Source: DASSKA01 sp963839365 (GTDB taxonomy: Bacteria; Actinomycetota; Actinomycetes; Propionibacteriales; Nocardioidaceae). Taken from it: a stretch of 64,000 nucleotides of DNA. The notes under the pieces are model-generated. The model searched no databases. It worked only from the letters and a program-made list of their open reading frames with translations, and was not told the DNA's origin. A program made the translations under genes and the position numbers. Below, piece by piece: positions 26,154 through 33,971 of this stretch. Positions within the stretch are counted from its first letter, which is position 1; each line of letters opens with the position of its first letter. Where the stretch lies: the NCBI GenBank assembly GCA_963839365.1, contig CAWIUT010000010.1, positions 310,001 to 374,000 of the forward strand. The letters run 5' to 3'.

Positions 26154-27298
26154 GGTTCAGGACCGTGATCGCGGGCGCGGCGGCGCTGGTGGCGCTGGCG
26201 TTGGTCGGCGCGGCCGGTGTCCGACTGGTGGACGGTGGGGCGGGGCAGGCGAGGTCCTGGTCGGCGGGTGCCCCGGCCGGCAACGGAAGCGCGTTCCCGG
26301 CGGCCCCGGCTCCACACCGGTACTCCGCGCCGGGCCGGTGGAGCTACCCCGGGGAAGGAGCGAACGGCAGCGGTCACGACCAGTCGGCCGTCGCCGGCAC
26401 GTCCGCGGCCGACGCCCAGCAGCGCGGGCTGGTCCGGATCGTGTCGACCCTGGCCTACCGGCAGGGGGTGAGCGTGGGCACCGGCATGGTCCTGGCGGCC
26501 GACGGCCTGGTGGTCACCAACCACCACGTGGTCGAAGGCGCCGGGTCCATCACCGCCACCGTGGTGGCCACCGGGCAGACCTTCCGGGCCTCCGTGGTCG
26601 GCACCGATGCTCGCGACGACATCGCGGTGCTGGCCCTGAAGGGCGCCTCAGGGCTGACGACGGTCAGTCCTGCTGCAGCTCCCGTGCGCGTCGGCGCGAG
26701 GGTGACCGCGGTCGGCGACGCCGGCGGAACAAGCACCCTCAGCGCGGCCGAGGGGACCGTGACCGCCCTGCACCGGTCGATCGCCACCCAGAGCAGTGGC
26801 ACCGCGGCGGGCGAGCACCTGGCCAACTTGATCGAGGTCAGGGCCGACGTGGTGCCGGGGGACTCTGGCGGCCCGCTGCTCGGCGCCGCCGGAGCGGTGG
26901 TCGGGATGGACACCGCCGCCTCCAGCGGCAGTGCTCGGGTGACCGGCTACGCCATCTCGATCCGCAAGGTGCTGCGTATCGTGGACCGGATCGAGGCCGG
27001 GGACGGGGGCGGCAGGATCCATCTCGGCGGCACCGCCTTCCTCGGTGTGGAACTGTCCACCCGCTCCGCGCGGAACACCCTCGCCGGCGTCGTGCGCGGC
27101 ACCCCGGCAGCGCACCTCGGCCTGGCCGCAGGAGACCGGATCACCGCGGTCGCCGGAACGGCCACCCGCACATCCGCGGCGCTGCATCGGGCGATCGCGG
27201 CCCACGCCCCGGGAGACCGGGTCAGCCTGACCTGGACCACCCCTCGCGGCAGCGGCCACACCGCCACCGTGACGCTGGCGAGCGGGCCGGTCGGCTGA
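26150..27298 (+). CDS. HtrA/DegP-like trypsin-fold serine protease with PDZ domain
   Basis: A 382-residue exported protease. An N-terminal signal or anchor (about residues 5-25) is followed by a Gly/Ala/Ser-rich spacer. The trypsin-fold domain (about 95-280) has the full triad: His in VTNHHVVEGAG near 125, Asp in DDIAVLAL near 156, and Ser in PGDSGGPLLG near 242. A single C-terminal PDZ domain (about 292-378) contains FLGVELSTRSARNTL and HLGLAAGDRITAVAG. Such proteases degrade or refold damaged envelope proteins. In mycobacteria the comparable pepD gene lies beside the mprAB two-component genes, a similar pairing to this one. GTG 26150 follows GAGGAGGG. Confidence 0.93.
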   Translation: MRFRTVIAGAAALVALALVGAAGVRLVDGGAGQARSWSAGAPAGNGSAFPAAPAPHRYSAPGRWSYPGEGANGSGHDQSAVAGTSAADAQQRGLVRIVSTLAYRQGVSVGTGMVLAADGLVVTNHHVVEGAGSITATVVATGQTFRASVVGTDARDDIAVLALKGASGLTTVSPAAAPVRVGARVTAVGDAGGTSTLSAAEGTVTALHRSIATQSSGTAAGEHLANLIEVRADVVPGDSGGPLLGAAGAVVGMDTAASSGSARVTGYAISIRKVLRIVDRIEAGDGGGRIHLGGTAFLGVELSTRSARNTLAGVVRGTPAAHLGLAAGDRITAVAGTATRTSAALHRAIAAHAPGDRVSLTWTTPRGSGHTATVTLASGPVG

Positions 27299-27322
27299 GC
27301 CTAGCAGACCTCGCACCTGGCG

Positions 27323-28044
27323 ATGGAGCTCGCGGACGGCACCCGCTGTGGAAGCCTCCGCGTGGTGAACGCCATCGTGCTGATCGGAGACCCGTGTATT
27401 GCCGAGGTCCCGGTGAACGAGATCGGGGACGACCTGGTCGATGTCCGAGGCACCGGCAGCTTCTCCCCCGACCGGCTCAAGCACACGGCCGACGGTGCCT
27501 ATGCCCACCTTCGCGGGGGACTGGTACGGCGCCTGCTGTCTGCCCAGGACCACCTGTCGGACGGTTACCGCCTGGACCTGGTGGAGGGTCACCGGCCCTA
27601 CGAGCTGCAGGAGCAGTACTTCACGACCTACCGGGGGCAGCTGGAGCGGCTTGATCCGTCACTCACCCGTGAGAGAGCTTCCGGCAGGCGAGCAGGTACG
27701 TGGCACCTCCGAACGTCGCACCGCACGTCAGTGGGGCCGCGATCGATCTGACCCTGATGGACGACCGGGGAGAGCCGCTGGACATGGGGACGGCGATCAA
27801 CGCCACGCCGGAGGACAGTGCTGGAGCCTGCTACTTCGCGGCTGGGAACATCGCTCGTTTGGCGCGGCACCATCGCAACGTGCTTGCCACCGCGCTCGCC
27901 CAGGCGGGCCTGGTGAACTACCCCACCGAGTGGTGGCACTGGTCCTACGGCGACCGCTACTGGGCCTTCACGACTGGCCGACCCGCGGCCATCTACGGGC
28001 CGGTGCACGGCGCCGCCTCGGCTGCTCCGCCCTCCCACGGCTAG
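27323..28044 (+). pseudogene. VanX/DdpX-like D-Ala-D-Ala dipeptidase, frameshifted
   Basis: Two overlapping frames together make one M15D dipeptidase. The first (to about 27676) has VLIGDPCIAEVPVNE, LVDVRG and the Arg motif VEGHRPYELQEQYF. The second (from about 27673) continues SRYVAPPNVAPHVSGAAIDLTL, with a VanX-type zinc-site region (SG.A.D), LDMGT, and the catalytic EWWHWSYGDRYWA with Glu and His. A single missing base near 27671-27676, inside GAGAGA, separates them. The residue usually His in the SxHxxGxAxD zinc motif appears as PHVSGAAID, so the ligand is still present. The protein would cleave cell-wall D-Ala-D-Ala. A GTG near 27365 may be the true start. Either a real pseudogene or one sequencing error. 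Confidence 0.78.
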
Positions 28045-28111
28045 CGTCACCTGGCAAGCACCGGGAGTGGAAGGGGGCTTCAGACAACCGTCAACAGGGT
28101 CTCGGGACAGA

Positions 28112-28148
28112 GTGCCCCCGGCAGGATTCGAACTCGCGACGCACGGTT
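28112..28148. repeat. Degenerate att copy 1 (tRNA-Arg 3' end remnant)
   Basis: This 37-base stretch matches the 3' part of the intact tRNA-Arg gene at 36777-36849, starting GTGCCCCCGGCAGGATTCGA, with a few changes in the T-stem and anticodon side. The rest of the tRNA is absent. It marks the left limit of the accreted elements. Confidence 0.85.
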
Positions 28149-28322
28149 CGGGACGGCATTCCAGGCCATTTTGGACTTGCGGTGAGAATCCCGAAAGGCC
28201 TTCTGGCCTGAGGAAACGGGGTCGCGGGGGCGCGGCCCGGGTTGGAACGCATGGGGTCAAGCGGTCACGGGTAGGGGTCTTGGACAGGGTGAGGGGCATC
28301 CGATCCAAGAGGAATTGACGCT

Positions 28323-28712
28323 GTGGGCTTCAACCAAAAGGCCAGCTGGGTCCTCTCCGAGGGCGAAACCGCGCTGGCTGAGTCGCGACAGCATGTCGTG
28401 GCTGAGTGTGCAGACATGCCCGCCGACGCTCGTGACACGGCAGTACTGCTGGCCGACGAGGTGGTAGCCAACGCCCTCCAGCATGGGCAGGGGACTGTCG
28501 TGCTTGCGGTGTTCCGTGATGGCCGGCGGCTCCGGGTCGAGGTGCAGGACGAGTGTCCCGACCGGCCGGTGCTCATGGACCTGGGCCTGTTCGCCGAGTG
28601 TGGCCGCGGGATGCAGCTGGTGGAATCGCTGTCGTCGAGCTGGGGCTGTGACGCGCGCTGCTCGGGCTCGGGCAAGTGCGTGTGGTTCGAGTGCGGCGGC
28701 GCCAGGGGCTGA
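28323..28712 (+). CDS. HATPase_c-type ATP-binding protein (RsbW/anti-sigma kinase-like)
   Basis: A 129-residue GHKL-fold protein. The N-box DEVVANALQHGQG (about residues 46-58), the strand VLAVFRDGRRLRVEVQDECP and the lid GRGMQLVESLSSSWG (about 96-110) match the HATPase_c_2 domain of actinobacterial anti-sigma or regulatory kinases. The canonical DxGxG box is reduced to QDECPDRP, as is common in this group. A GTG at 28323 follows AGAGGA with a nine-base gap. No anti-anti-sigma partner or sigma factor gene is adjacent. It is the only apparent cargo gene of the oldest element, between att copies 1 and 2. Confidence 0.8.
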   Translation: MGFNQKASWVLSEGETALAESRQHVVAECADMPADARDTAVLLADEVVANALQHGQGTVVLAVFRDGRRLRVEVQDECPDRPVLMDLGLFAECGRGMQLVESLSSSWGCDARCSGSGKCVWFECGGARG

Positions 28713-28918
28713 GCCCGCTGCGTCGCCGCGCCTGGCACTTCGAGGTTCGTGTGCAATTGTCCGAGATGTAACCCGCGTGTTGCTTGCGGTGCCTAGCGTC
28801 GTGGTCGCTCGGGTACTGCTCGGGCCGCCCCGGCTCCGAGAGTCGCGACGTCGGCCGGATCCCCCCACGGCCGGCCCGGTCACCTCTCGTTGAGCGGGGC
28901 GTTCAGGCTGCTGGCACG

Positions 28919-28978
28919 GCGAGGACGGGCGCTTGTCCCCGCCCGGAGCCGTACCGCGCGCCGGCGAAAGCTGGCGCT
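28919..28978. repeat. Dispersed 60-base GC-rich repeat, copy A
   Basis: This segment is about 80 percent identical by eye to 32223-32282. Both begin GCGAGGACGGGCGCTTG, continue into a GGGCG...CGCCC hairpin, and end in a second hairpin of the form CGCCGGCG-A-(n)-CTGGCG. Copy A ends exactly where the integrase remnant of element I begins. Confidence 0.75.
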
Positions 28979-29388
28979 CGGTGGCTGCCGGTGCCGAAGT
29001 CGCTGTTGGAAGGCCTGGAGAGGCAGATGGCTGGCAAGGCCCGGAGGCTCTCGTCTTCCCCGCACCGAAGGGTGGCGACTTGCGGGTGGCGAACTTCCGT
29101 CGGGGCTACTTCGATCGGGCGGCGACGGCGATCGGCCGCCCGGGTCTGAACCCGCACGAGCTGCGGCACCCGGCCGCGTCCCCGGCCATCGCGGTCGGGG
29201 CGATGGTCAAGTCGGTCCAGCGGATGCTCGGGCATGCGTCGGCGACGCTGACGCTGGACCGCTACGGGCATCTGTTCCCCGACGAGCTGGACGACGTGGC
29301 GGCCCGCCTGGTCGCCGCGCTGCGGCCTCGGGTGTGGTGCCGTCGTGCTCCGACCCCGGATGACCAGGAGGTCGAAAATGGCCTCTGA
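28965..29388 (+). pseudogene. Integrase 3' remnant of element I
   Basis: This is the C-terminal third of a tyrosine recombinase closely related to the intact enzyme at 35614-36759. It begins in one frame with ARWLPVPKSLLEGLERQM and shifts near 29040 to the frame of ALVFPAPKGGDLRVANFRRG. The second catalytic box HELRHPAAS, the LGHASATLTLDRYGHLF box with the nucleophile Tyr, and the tail DELDDVAARL are preserved. The N-terminal two thirds, including the first catalytic Arg, are missing. It abuts att copy 2 just as the intact gene abuts the tRNA, so it is the right end of an older, decayed element. Confidence 0.88.
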
Positions 29389-29404
29389 CCTGCGGTTTTT
29401 CTGG

Positions 29405-29443
29405 GTGCCCCGGCAGGATTCGAACCTGCGACGCACGGTTTAG
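29405..29443. repeat. Degenerate att copy 2 (tRNA-Arg 3' end remnant)
   Basis: A 39-base copy of the tRNA 3' end lacking one C of the CCCCC run. It keeps GGCAGGATTCGAACCTGCG and GACGCACGGTTTAG. It separates the integrase remnant of element I from the left end of element II. GGTGAGAATCTCGAA follows at 29473. Confidence 0.88.
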
Positions 29444-29609
29444 AAGGCATCCCGGGCCCATTTGGAGGCCGTGGTGAGAATCTCGAATAGCCCTCTGACC
29501 TGGGGCAACGCTTGTTGGTGGTTGCTGTTGTCTTACGCGGTCTTCAGGGCTGCTGTGGTTCCCTTGTGGTCCCCGAAGCTAGCCGGGCTTTCGTGTCGGC
29601 GCCACGGAT

Positions 29610-30056
29610 TCAGCCCATGCCCTCGTTAGCAATGAGCCAGCGATCCGAAGGCGTCTTCTTAACCATGCCAAACGACCACTCTGTGTGGCCGTTTGGCATG
29701 GACTCCACCTGGTGCTGCATAAGGTCGAAGGACACAGGGATGGTCACGCGCTTGGGATAGCCGCCTTGCGTGCCGCCGCCCCCGAACGGCTTCTCGACGT
29801 GGACGCTCGTGATGCTCTTGACATTCGTGAACCAGCTGTCCTGCTCGGCCTTGACTTCGCGGGCGTGCTGCACGGTGAGGAGCTGGCGTGCCGTGTCGAT
29901 GTCATGCGAATTGAGTGCGGCCAAGTACGCCTTGACTACGGCTGCTGGGGCGGCCGCGTGCGGCGGCAGAGCAGTCTTCCCGGCAGTCTTTGCTCCGGCG
30001 GCGCCACAGGCCGACACGAGCAGCACTCCGCACCAGAGAATTGCCGCTCTGCGCAT
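29610..30056 (-). CDS. Putative secreted lipoprotein
   Basis: A 148-residue protein with a signal peptide MRRAAILWCGVLLVSACGAA whose lipobox-like end (SAC) predicts lipid attachment at Cys 17. The mature part starts with a short Ala/Thr/Lys spacer. A domain with VVKAYLAALNSHDIDTARQLL follows, the beginning of an NTF2/SnoaL-like fold, and then RVTIPVSFDLMQHQVESMP and a closing WLIANEGMG strand. That pattern is usual in actinobacterial lipoproteins of unknown role. ATG 30056 is chosen over the longer frame because of the signal peptide and AGGGGGAT upstream. It is a cargo gene of element II. Function is unknown. Confidence 0.72.
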   Translation of the reverse strand: MRRAAILWCGVLLVSACGAAGAKTAGKTALPPHAAAPAAVVKAYLAALNSHDIDTARQLLTVQHAREVKAEQDSWFTNVKSITSVHVEKPFGGGGTQGGYPKRVTIPVSFDLMQHQVESMPNGHTEWSFGMVKKTPSDRWLIANEGMG

Positions 30057-30170
30057 CCCTCGATCCCCCTTGGTTCGGTTCTGAGCGCGAGTGTACGGCC
30101 GTTTGCCCGCTCCAGTGGGGACCTCGGCCACTGCTGCCCCGTCCACCTGATAGTTGAGTGGCGTCCGCCA

Positions 30171-31561
30171 GAGTGGTGTACGGATCCCGGTGAGCGTGTC
30201 GCTGCCGATGTAGGCGACGGCCACCGGGTGATCCTTCGAGCGAACCTCTCACAGAACCCTCGAACGGAGCACCACGATGACCGTCAGGTCCAGTATCGAT
30301 CCTGCCCGCCTGCTCGAAGAACAACTGGCTCAGGCCTCCCCGGATCTGCTGCGCGAGCTGCTGCAGACCTTCGTCAACACCCTGCTGTCCGCTGAGGCCG
30401 ACGCGGTGTGCGGCGCCGAGTACGGCACCAGCAGCCCTGATCGGGTCAACCGCCGCAACGGCTACCGGCACCGCGACTTCGACACCCGCGCCGGCACGGT
30501 CGACGTCGCGGTGCCCAAGCTGCGACAGGGCTCCTACTTCCCTGAGTGGCTGCTCGAGCGCCGCAAGCGGGCCGAGCGGGCGCTGACGTCGGTGGTGGCG
30601 ACGTGCTACCTGCTCGGAGTCTCGACGCGGCGGATGGACAAGCTCGTGCAGTCCCTCGGCATCACCACGCTGTCGAAGTCGCAGGTCAGCGAGATGGCCA
30701 AGGACCTCGACGCCCACGTCGAGCAGTTTCGCACCCGCCGCCTGGAAGACGCCGGCCCGTTCACCTTCCTCGCCGCCGACGCCCTGGTGCTCAAGGTCCG
30801 CGAAGGCGGCCGCGTGGTGCCTGTGCACGCCCTGGTCGCCACCGGTGTCAACGCCGACGGGCACCGAGAAGTCCTGGGTGTGCAGGTCACCTCCAGCGAG
30901 GACGGCGCCGGCTGGTTAGCGTTCTTCCGCGACCTCACCGCCCGCGGCCTGAGCGGCGTCAAGCTGGTCACCAGCGACGCGCACCGCGGCCTCACGAACG
31001 CGATCAGCGCGACCCTGCCCGGCGCAGCGTGGCAACGCTGCCGCACCCACTACGCCGCCAACCTCATGTCCGTGACACCGAAAAGCTCCTGGGGCTGGGT
31101 CAAAGCGCTGCTGCACTCGGTCTACGACCAGCCCGACGCCGAAGCGGTGCACGCCCAGTTCGACCGGGTCGTCGACGCCCTGAGCGAGAAGCTCCCCAAG
31201 GTCGCCGAGCACCTCGAACAAGCGCGCGCCGACATCCTCGCCTTCACCGCGTTCCCCAAGGAGATCTGGCGCCAGATCTGGTCCAACAACCCCAACGAAC
31301 GGCTCAACCGCGAGATCCGCCGCCGCACCAACGTCGTCGGCATCTTCCCCGACCGCAGCTCGATCATCCGGCTCGTCGGCGCCGTCCTGGCCGAACAACA
31401 CGACGAATGGGCCGAAGGCCGTCGCTACCTCGGACTCGACGTCCTGGCCCGCTCACAAGCCGTCGACACCACCACCGAGGAGGTGAGCACCGAGCTGACC
31501 ACCATCCAGGCGATCACCGCCTGAACTACAACGACGAAGGATCACCCGTCGTACACCACTC
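30171..31561. mobile_element. IS256-family insertion sequence
   Basis: A single transposase gene is flanked by perfect 12-base inverted repeats, GAGTGGTGTACG at 30171-30182 and its complement at 31550-31561. A second inverted block, CGGGTGATCCTTCG, lies one base inside the right repeat (31535-31548) but 42 bases inside the left one (30225-30238). No 8-9 base target duplication is visible in the flanks. The left end may therefore have been altered after insertion. Confidence 0.75.
30277..31524 (+). CDS. IS256-family transposase
   Basis: A 415-residue DDE transposase of the MULE/IS256 class. The N-terminus LLEEQLAQASPDLLRELLQTF and the NRRNGYRHRDFDTRAGTVDVAVPKLRQGSYFP region (near residues 50-80, key residues NGYR and PKLR) are family marks. 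The catalytic acidic residues are likely Asp in FLAADALVLKV (near 168), Asp in LVTSDAHRGL (near 234) and the Glu in SNNPNERLNREIRRRTNVVGIFPDR (near 340, key residues NERLN.EI.RR). WQRCRTHYAANLM is also typical. The frame is intact, so the enzyme may be active. Start is ATG 30277. Confidence 0.95.
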   Translation: MTVRSSIDPARLLEEQLAQASPDLLRELLQTFVNTLLSAEADAVCGAEYGTSSPDRVNRRNGYRHRDFDTRAGTVDVAVPKLRQGSYFPEWLLERRKRAERALTSVVATCYLLGVSTRRMDKLVQSLGITTLSKSQVSEMAKDLDAHVEQFRTRRLEDAGPFTFLAADALVLKVREGGRVVPVHALVATGVNADGHREVLGVQVTSSEDGAGWLAFFRDLTARGLSGVKLVTSDAHRGLTNAISATLPGAAWQRCRTHYAANLMSVTPKSSWGWVKALLHSVYDQPDAEAVHAQFDRVVDALSEKLPKVAEHLEQARADILAFTAFPKEIWRQIWSNNPNERLNREIRRRTNVVGIFPDRSSIIRLVGAVLAEQHDEWAEGRRYLGLDVLARSQAVDTTTEEVSTELTTIQAITA

Positions 31562-31680
31562 CCAAGGACTTGACCGATAGTTGCCGCACCTGGCCAGAGT
31601 TGAGTGTGCCTCAATGAGAGCACCAACGGTCGGGTGTGTAGTTCCCAAAACCTTCAGCCCGGAAGAGAGCGAAGGCGTTC

Positions 31681-31818
31681 AAGACCTGGCTCGGGCATGC
31701 GTCGGCAACCCTGACGCTGGACAGATACGGGCATCTGTTCCCCGACGAGCTGGACGACGTGGCGGCCCGTCTGGACGCCGCAATGCGGGCCTACGATGTG
31801 GTCCGAGGCTGGTTCTGA
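31681..31818 (+). pseudogene. Integrase 3' remnant of element II
   Basis: Only about 45 codons remain: LGHASATLTLDRYGHLFPDE with the nucleophile Tyr, then LDDVAARLDAAMRAYDVVRGWF and a stop at 31816-31818. The sequence matches the C-terminus of the intact integrase. It is followed by the shared GAAAATGGTCTCTGACCTG lead-in and att copy 3. Everything upstream, including the other catalytic residues, has been lost, perhaps together with the IS256 insertion nearby. Confidence 0.85.
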
Positions 31819-31876
31819 GGCTCCGGCCCCGGATGGCCGGGAGGCGAAAATGGTCTCTGACCTGGGGTTTTGCTGG

Positions 31877-31919
31877 GTGCCCCCGGCAGGATTCCAACCT
31901 GCGACGCACGGTTTAGGAA
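31877..31919. repeat. att copy 3, probable attL of element III
   Basis: These 43 bases match 36776-36818 with one mismatch (ATTCCAACC instead of ATTCGAACC). The sequence runs from GTGCCCCCGGCAGG to GGTTTAGGAA and then diverges, which defines the minimal shared core. The copy inside the tRNA gene would be the matching attR. Confidence 0.88.
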
Positions 31920-32222
31920 GCTATCCAGCGTGGATCGGGGCCTGTGGTGAGAATCCCGAAAACGGCGGTTGACCTGCGCAGACGGCTCGTCTTGCTTCTC
32001 GTCGTTTTACGGCTCTGCTCGAGCGGACGTGTACAGAATGTGTACAGATCTGCCAGCGTCGGTTTGCTGATCCATCATTCGGAGGCGCTGAGTGGACCTG
32101 TGACGGCGAAGCCGCTCTTGACGCTCCGGGCGGTGGCCGCATAGTCAGATGTCAGGGGGACGGGGCTCCCGCACCGACGCAGCTGCTGCACCTCAAGCGC
32201 CTGTTCTTGTCGGATGGTCCCA

Positions 32223-32282
32223 GCGAGGACGGGCGCTTGCGCCCGCCCGTAGCCGGGACCTCGCGCCGGCGGAGCCGGCGCC
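32223..32282. repeat. Dispersed 60-base GC-rich repeat, copy B
   Basis: This is the better-preserved copy of the repeat at 28919-28978. It contains the palindrome GGGCGCTTGCGCCC and a closing hairpin CGCCGGCGGAGCCGGCG. It lies in non-coding DNA of element III. Copies sit near integrase remnants or left ends, so it may be an element-borne structure or a small non-autonomous mobile repeat. Confidence 0.75.
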
Positions 32283-32435
32283 TTGAACCAGTACAGCAAA
32301 TTCTCACCGCCCCGAATTTCGTCCGCCTGTCCCTGCCGCAAGATGTACGGCGGCAACTCGATGACTTTGAGTCAAGAACGCGGATCGCGGCATGACCGCG
32401 CGCTTGTAGGCACCCAGTCGGTGGGCTCGGGGGCG

Positions 32436-33578
32436 CTACTGGTCGTCGTGGATGAACGCGTCCGCCCACCAGTCCGGTGGGGTCGGCCGCTGGTCGTAGG
32501 TCGGCTCGAAGTCGGGCTCGCCGGGAACCGCGGCGGCCTGCGGGACCGCCTCGGCCTGGCGGGCCAAGACGGCCTCCTCGGTGATGTTGAAGACCGTGAG
32601 GTCCTGAGTCTGGACCACGGCGCCGTCGAAGACGCTGCTCACCTGCTCCAGGATCGGGGCAACCACGGGCGGTACAAGGAACGTGTGCCACAGCCCGGCC
32701 ATCCGGGGCTGGACCATCGAGAACACCTTGCCAGCACCCTTGGGCACGGTGTGGCTGGCGGTGATGGTCTCGAACCGTTCGATCCGGTCCCCGGTGAGCG
32801 CGGCGAGCACCGCGGCTGGTGGGAAGCACTCGTGGATCAGCAGGTCGGTGCCCTCCGCGGCCCGCACCAGGGGCCAGCACGGGTGGGTGTCGCCGGAGAA
32901 CACCATGCTCAGGCCCGCAAAGTCGACCCGGTACCCCACGGCGCCGTGAAGGCCGTGGATGACCGGGAACGCGGTGATGGTCACACCGTTCGCCTTGTAA
33001 ACGACCGAGGTGACCGAGGCGTCGAACTCCGTCCCGCGCATCTCGGCAGCCTCGTTGGAGGTGAAGCCACGCGTCGACTCGGTGTCCCAGGCGCAGGCCG
33101 CGGCGATCGCGTCGATGGCGACCCGCGACCCGTACTTGGGCTCCGAGCCGTTGCCGCCCCACACCTGTAACGGTCCCTTGCGCCCGGCCTTGCGGAAGCT
33201 GCCGAACAGGGTGATGAGGTCGGCGGTGTGGTCGGCGTGCAGATGGCTGAGGAACACCTTGTCCAGCGAGTTGATCGGCAGTCCCAGGCACATGAAGTTC
33301 GCCAGACTGCCGCTGCCCACGTCGAAGATGAACATGTCACGCTCGGGGTTGCCGACCTCGACCAGGACGCTGCCCGACGCCTGCGCGCGGGTGGGTGGCG
33401 GGTTGCCGCTGCCGAGCACCGTGACCCGCATCTCGCCGTCCCGGATCGGCTCCTTGCTCGGCACGTAGATATCCGGATACGGCTGCGCGGGTGTCCCCAC
33501 CACGGGCGTCGTGGTCATCGCGGTGGTGCCACCCAGGTAGGTCAACTCCGGCAGCGCGGCGGAGGTCTCGTCTGCCAT
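32436..33578 (-). CDS. Metallo-beta-lactamase-fold hydrolase (cargo of element III)
   Basis: A 380-residue MBL-fold protein. The metal site HLHADHTADL (about residues 107-116) is followed by the third His in VIHGLHGAVGYR, the bridging Asp in VFSGDTHPCW and the later His in TASHTVPKGAG, so all ligands appear present. The N-terminal RVTVLGSGNPPPTRAQASGS and DMFIFDVGSGS resemble a subgroup that includes enzymes annotated as the GntH-like guanitoxin hydrolase family, though I hold that name loosely. The substrate is unknown. ATG 33578 has GGGGA upstream. It is the only metabolic gene of the element and is divergent from rep. Confidence 0.82.
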   Translation of the reverse strand: MADETSAALPELTYLGGTTAMTTTPVVGTPAQPYPDIYVPSKEPIRDGEMRVTVLGSGNPPPTRAQASGSVLVEVGNPERDMFIFDVGSGSLANFMCLGLPINSLDKVFLSHLHADHTADLITLFGSFRKAGRKGPLQVWGGNGSEPKYGSRVAIDAIAAACAWDTESTRGFTSNEAAEMRGTEFDASVTSVVYKANGVTITAFPVIHGLHGAVGYRVDFAGLSMVFSGDTHPCWPLVRAAEGTDLLIHECFPPAAVLAALTGDRIERFETITASHTVPKGAGKVFSMVQPRMAGLWHTFLVPPVVAPILEQVSSVFDGAVVQTQDLTVFNITEEAVLARQAEAVPQAAAVPGEPDFEPTYDQRPTPPDWWADAFIHDDQ

Positions 33579-33971
33579 CAGGTTCCCCTCTCCGACTCTT
33601 GGGCCCGGCGGTGGACCGACACCCGGAACCACCCGGCACCTACCAGAACAATGTCCTCCCGTACGGGCAGCCTCGACATCACCCCGCACGGGTTATCTCG
33701 CTCAGCCCTCACATCGGCTGATCCGGTGAAGCGGTCGCGCCACTCCGGGTCCACCAACTTCGCCCCCTTGGGTCGTAGCGCGGCCCTTCTCGGTGCCGCT
33801 CCATGTTGGGCGCCGTCAACGAGGGCCCGGCCGGTGTCTGGGGGCGTTTCGGGACGTTATGGGGCAGCCGAGGACGTCCTGAAAAGTCCGGGTAGGTGGT
33901 TTCGGCGTCCTCTCGCCCTGCGCTGTGCTGACGGGGAAGCACTCGTCGGGAGTCGTGGGCAGGAGCTGGGC
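33579..33971. promoter_or_regulatory. Divergent region upstream of rep, possible origin
   Basis: 393 bases between the divergent MBL and rep genes with no clear gene. It should contain both promoters. A replication origin is plausible because pSAM2-type origins lie close to rep, but I see no nick-site motif I can name. Confidence 0.35.

Larger units (their letters stand above)
31819..32435. other. Gene-poor left end of element III
   Basis: 617 bases without a convincing gene. They hold the integrase lead-in, att copy 3, the conserved left-end block at 31946-31961, two GTGTACAGA/TGTACAGAT repeats near 32029-32047, and repeat copy B. Short open frames here have no recognisable product. Confidence 0.6.

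Noticed and set aside
30171..31561. Target-site duplication flanking the IS256 element
   Set aside because: The 8-9 bases on either side (GTCCGCCA and CCAAGGAC) do not match.
28112..31919. The three left tRNA-like sequences as functional tRNA genes
   Set aside because: Each holds only the 3' half to about the anticodon loop; D-arm and 5' acceptor strand are missing, so none can fold into a tRNA.
32207..32395. A 62-codon frame across repeat copy B
   Set aside because: Its first half is simply the translated repeat, no ribosome site precedes it, and the rest matches nothing I recognise.
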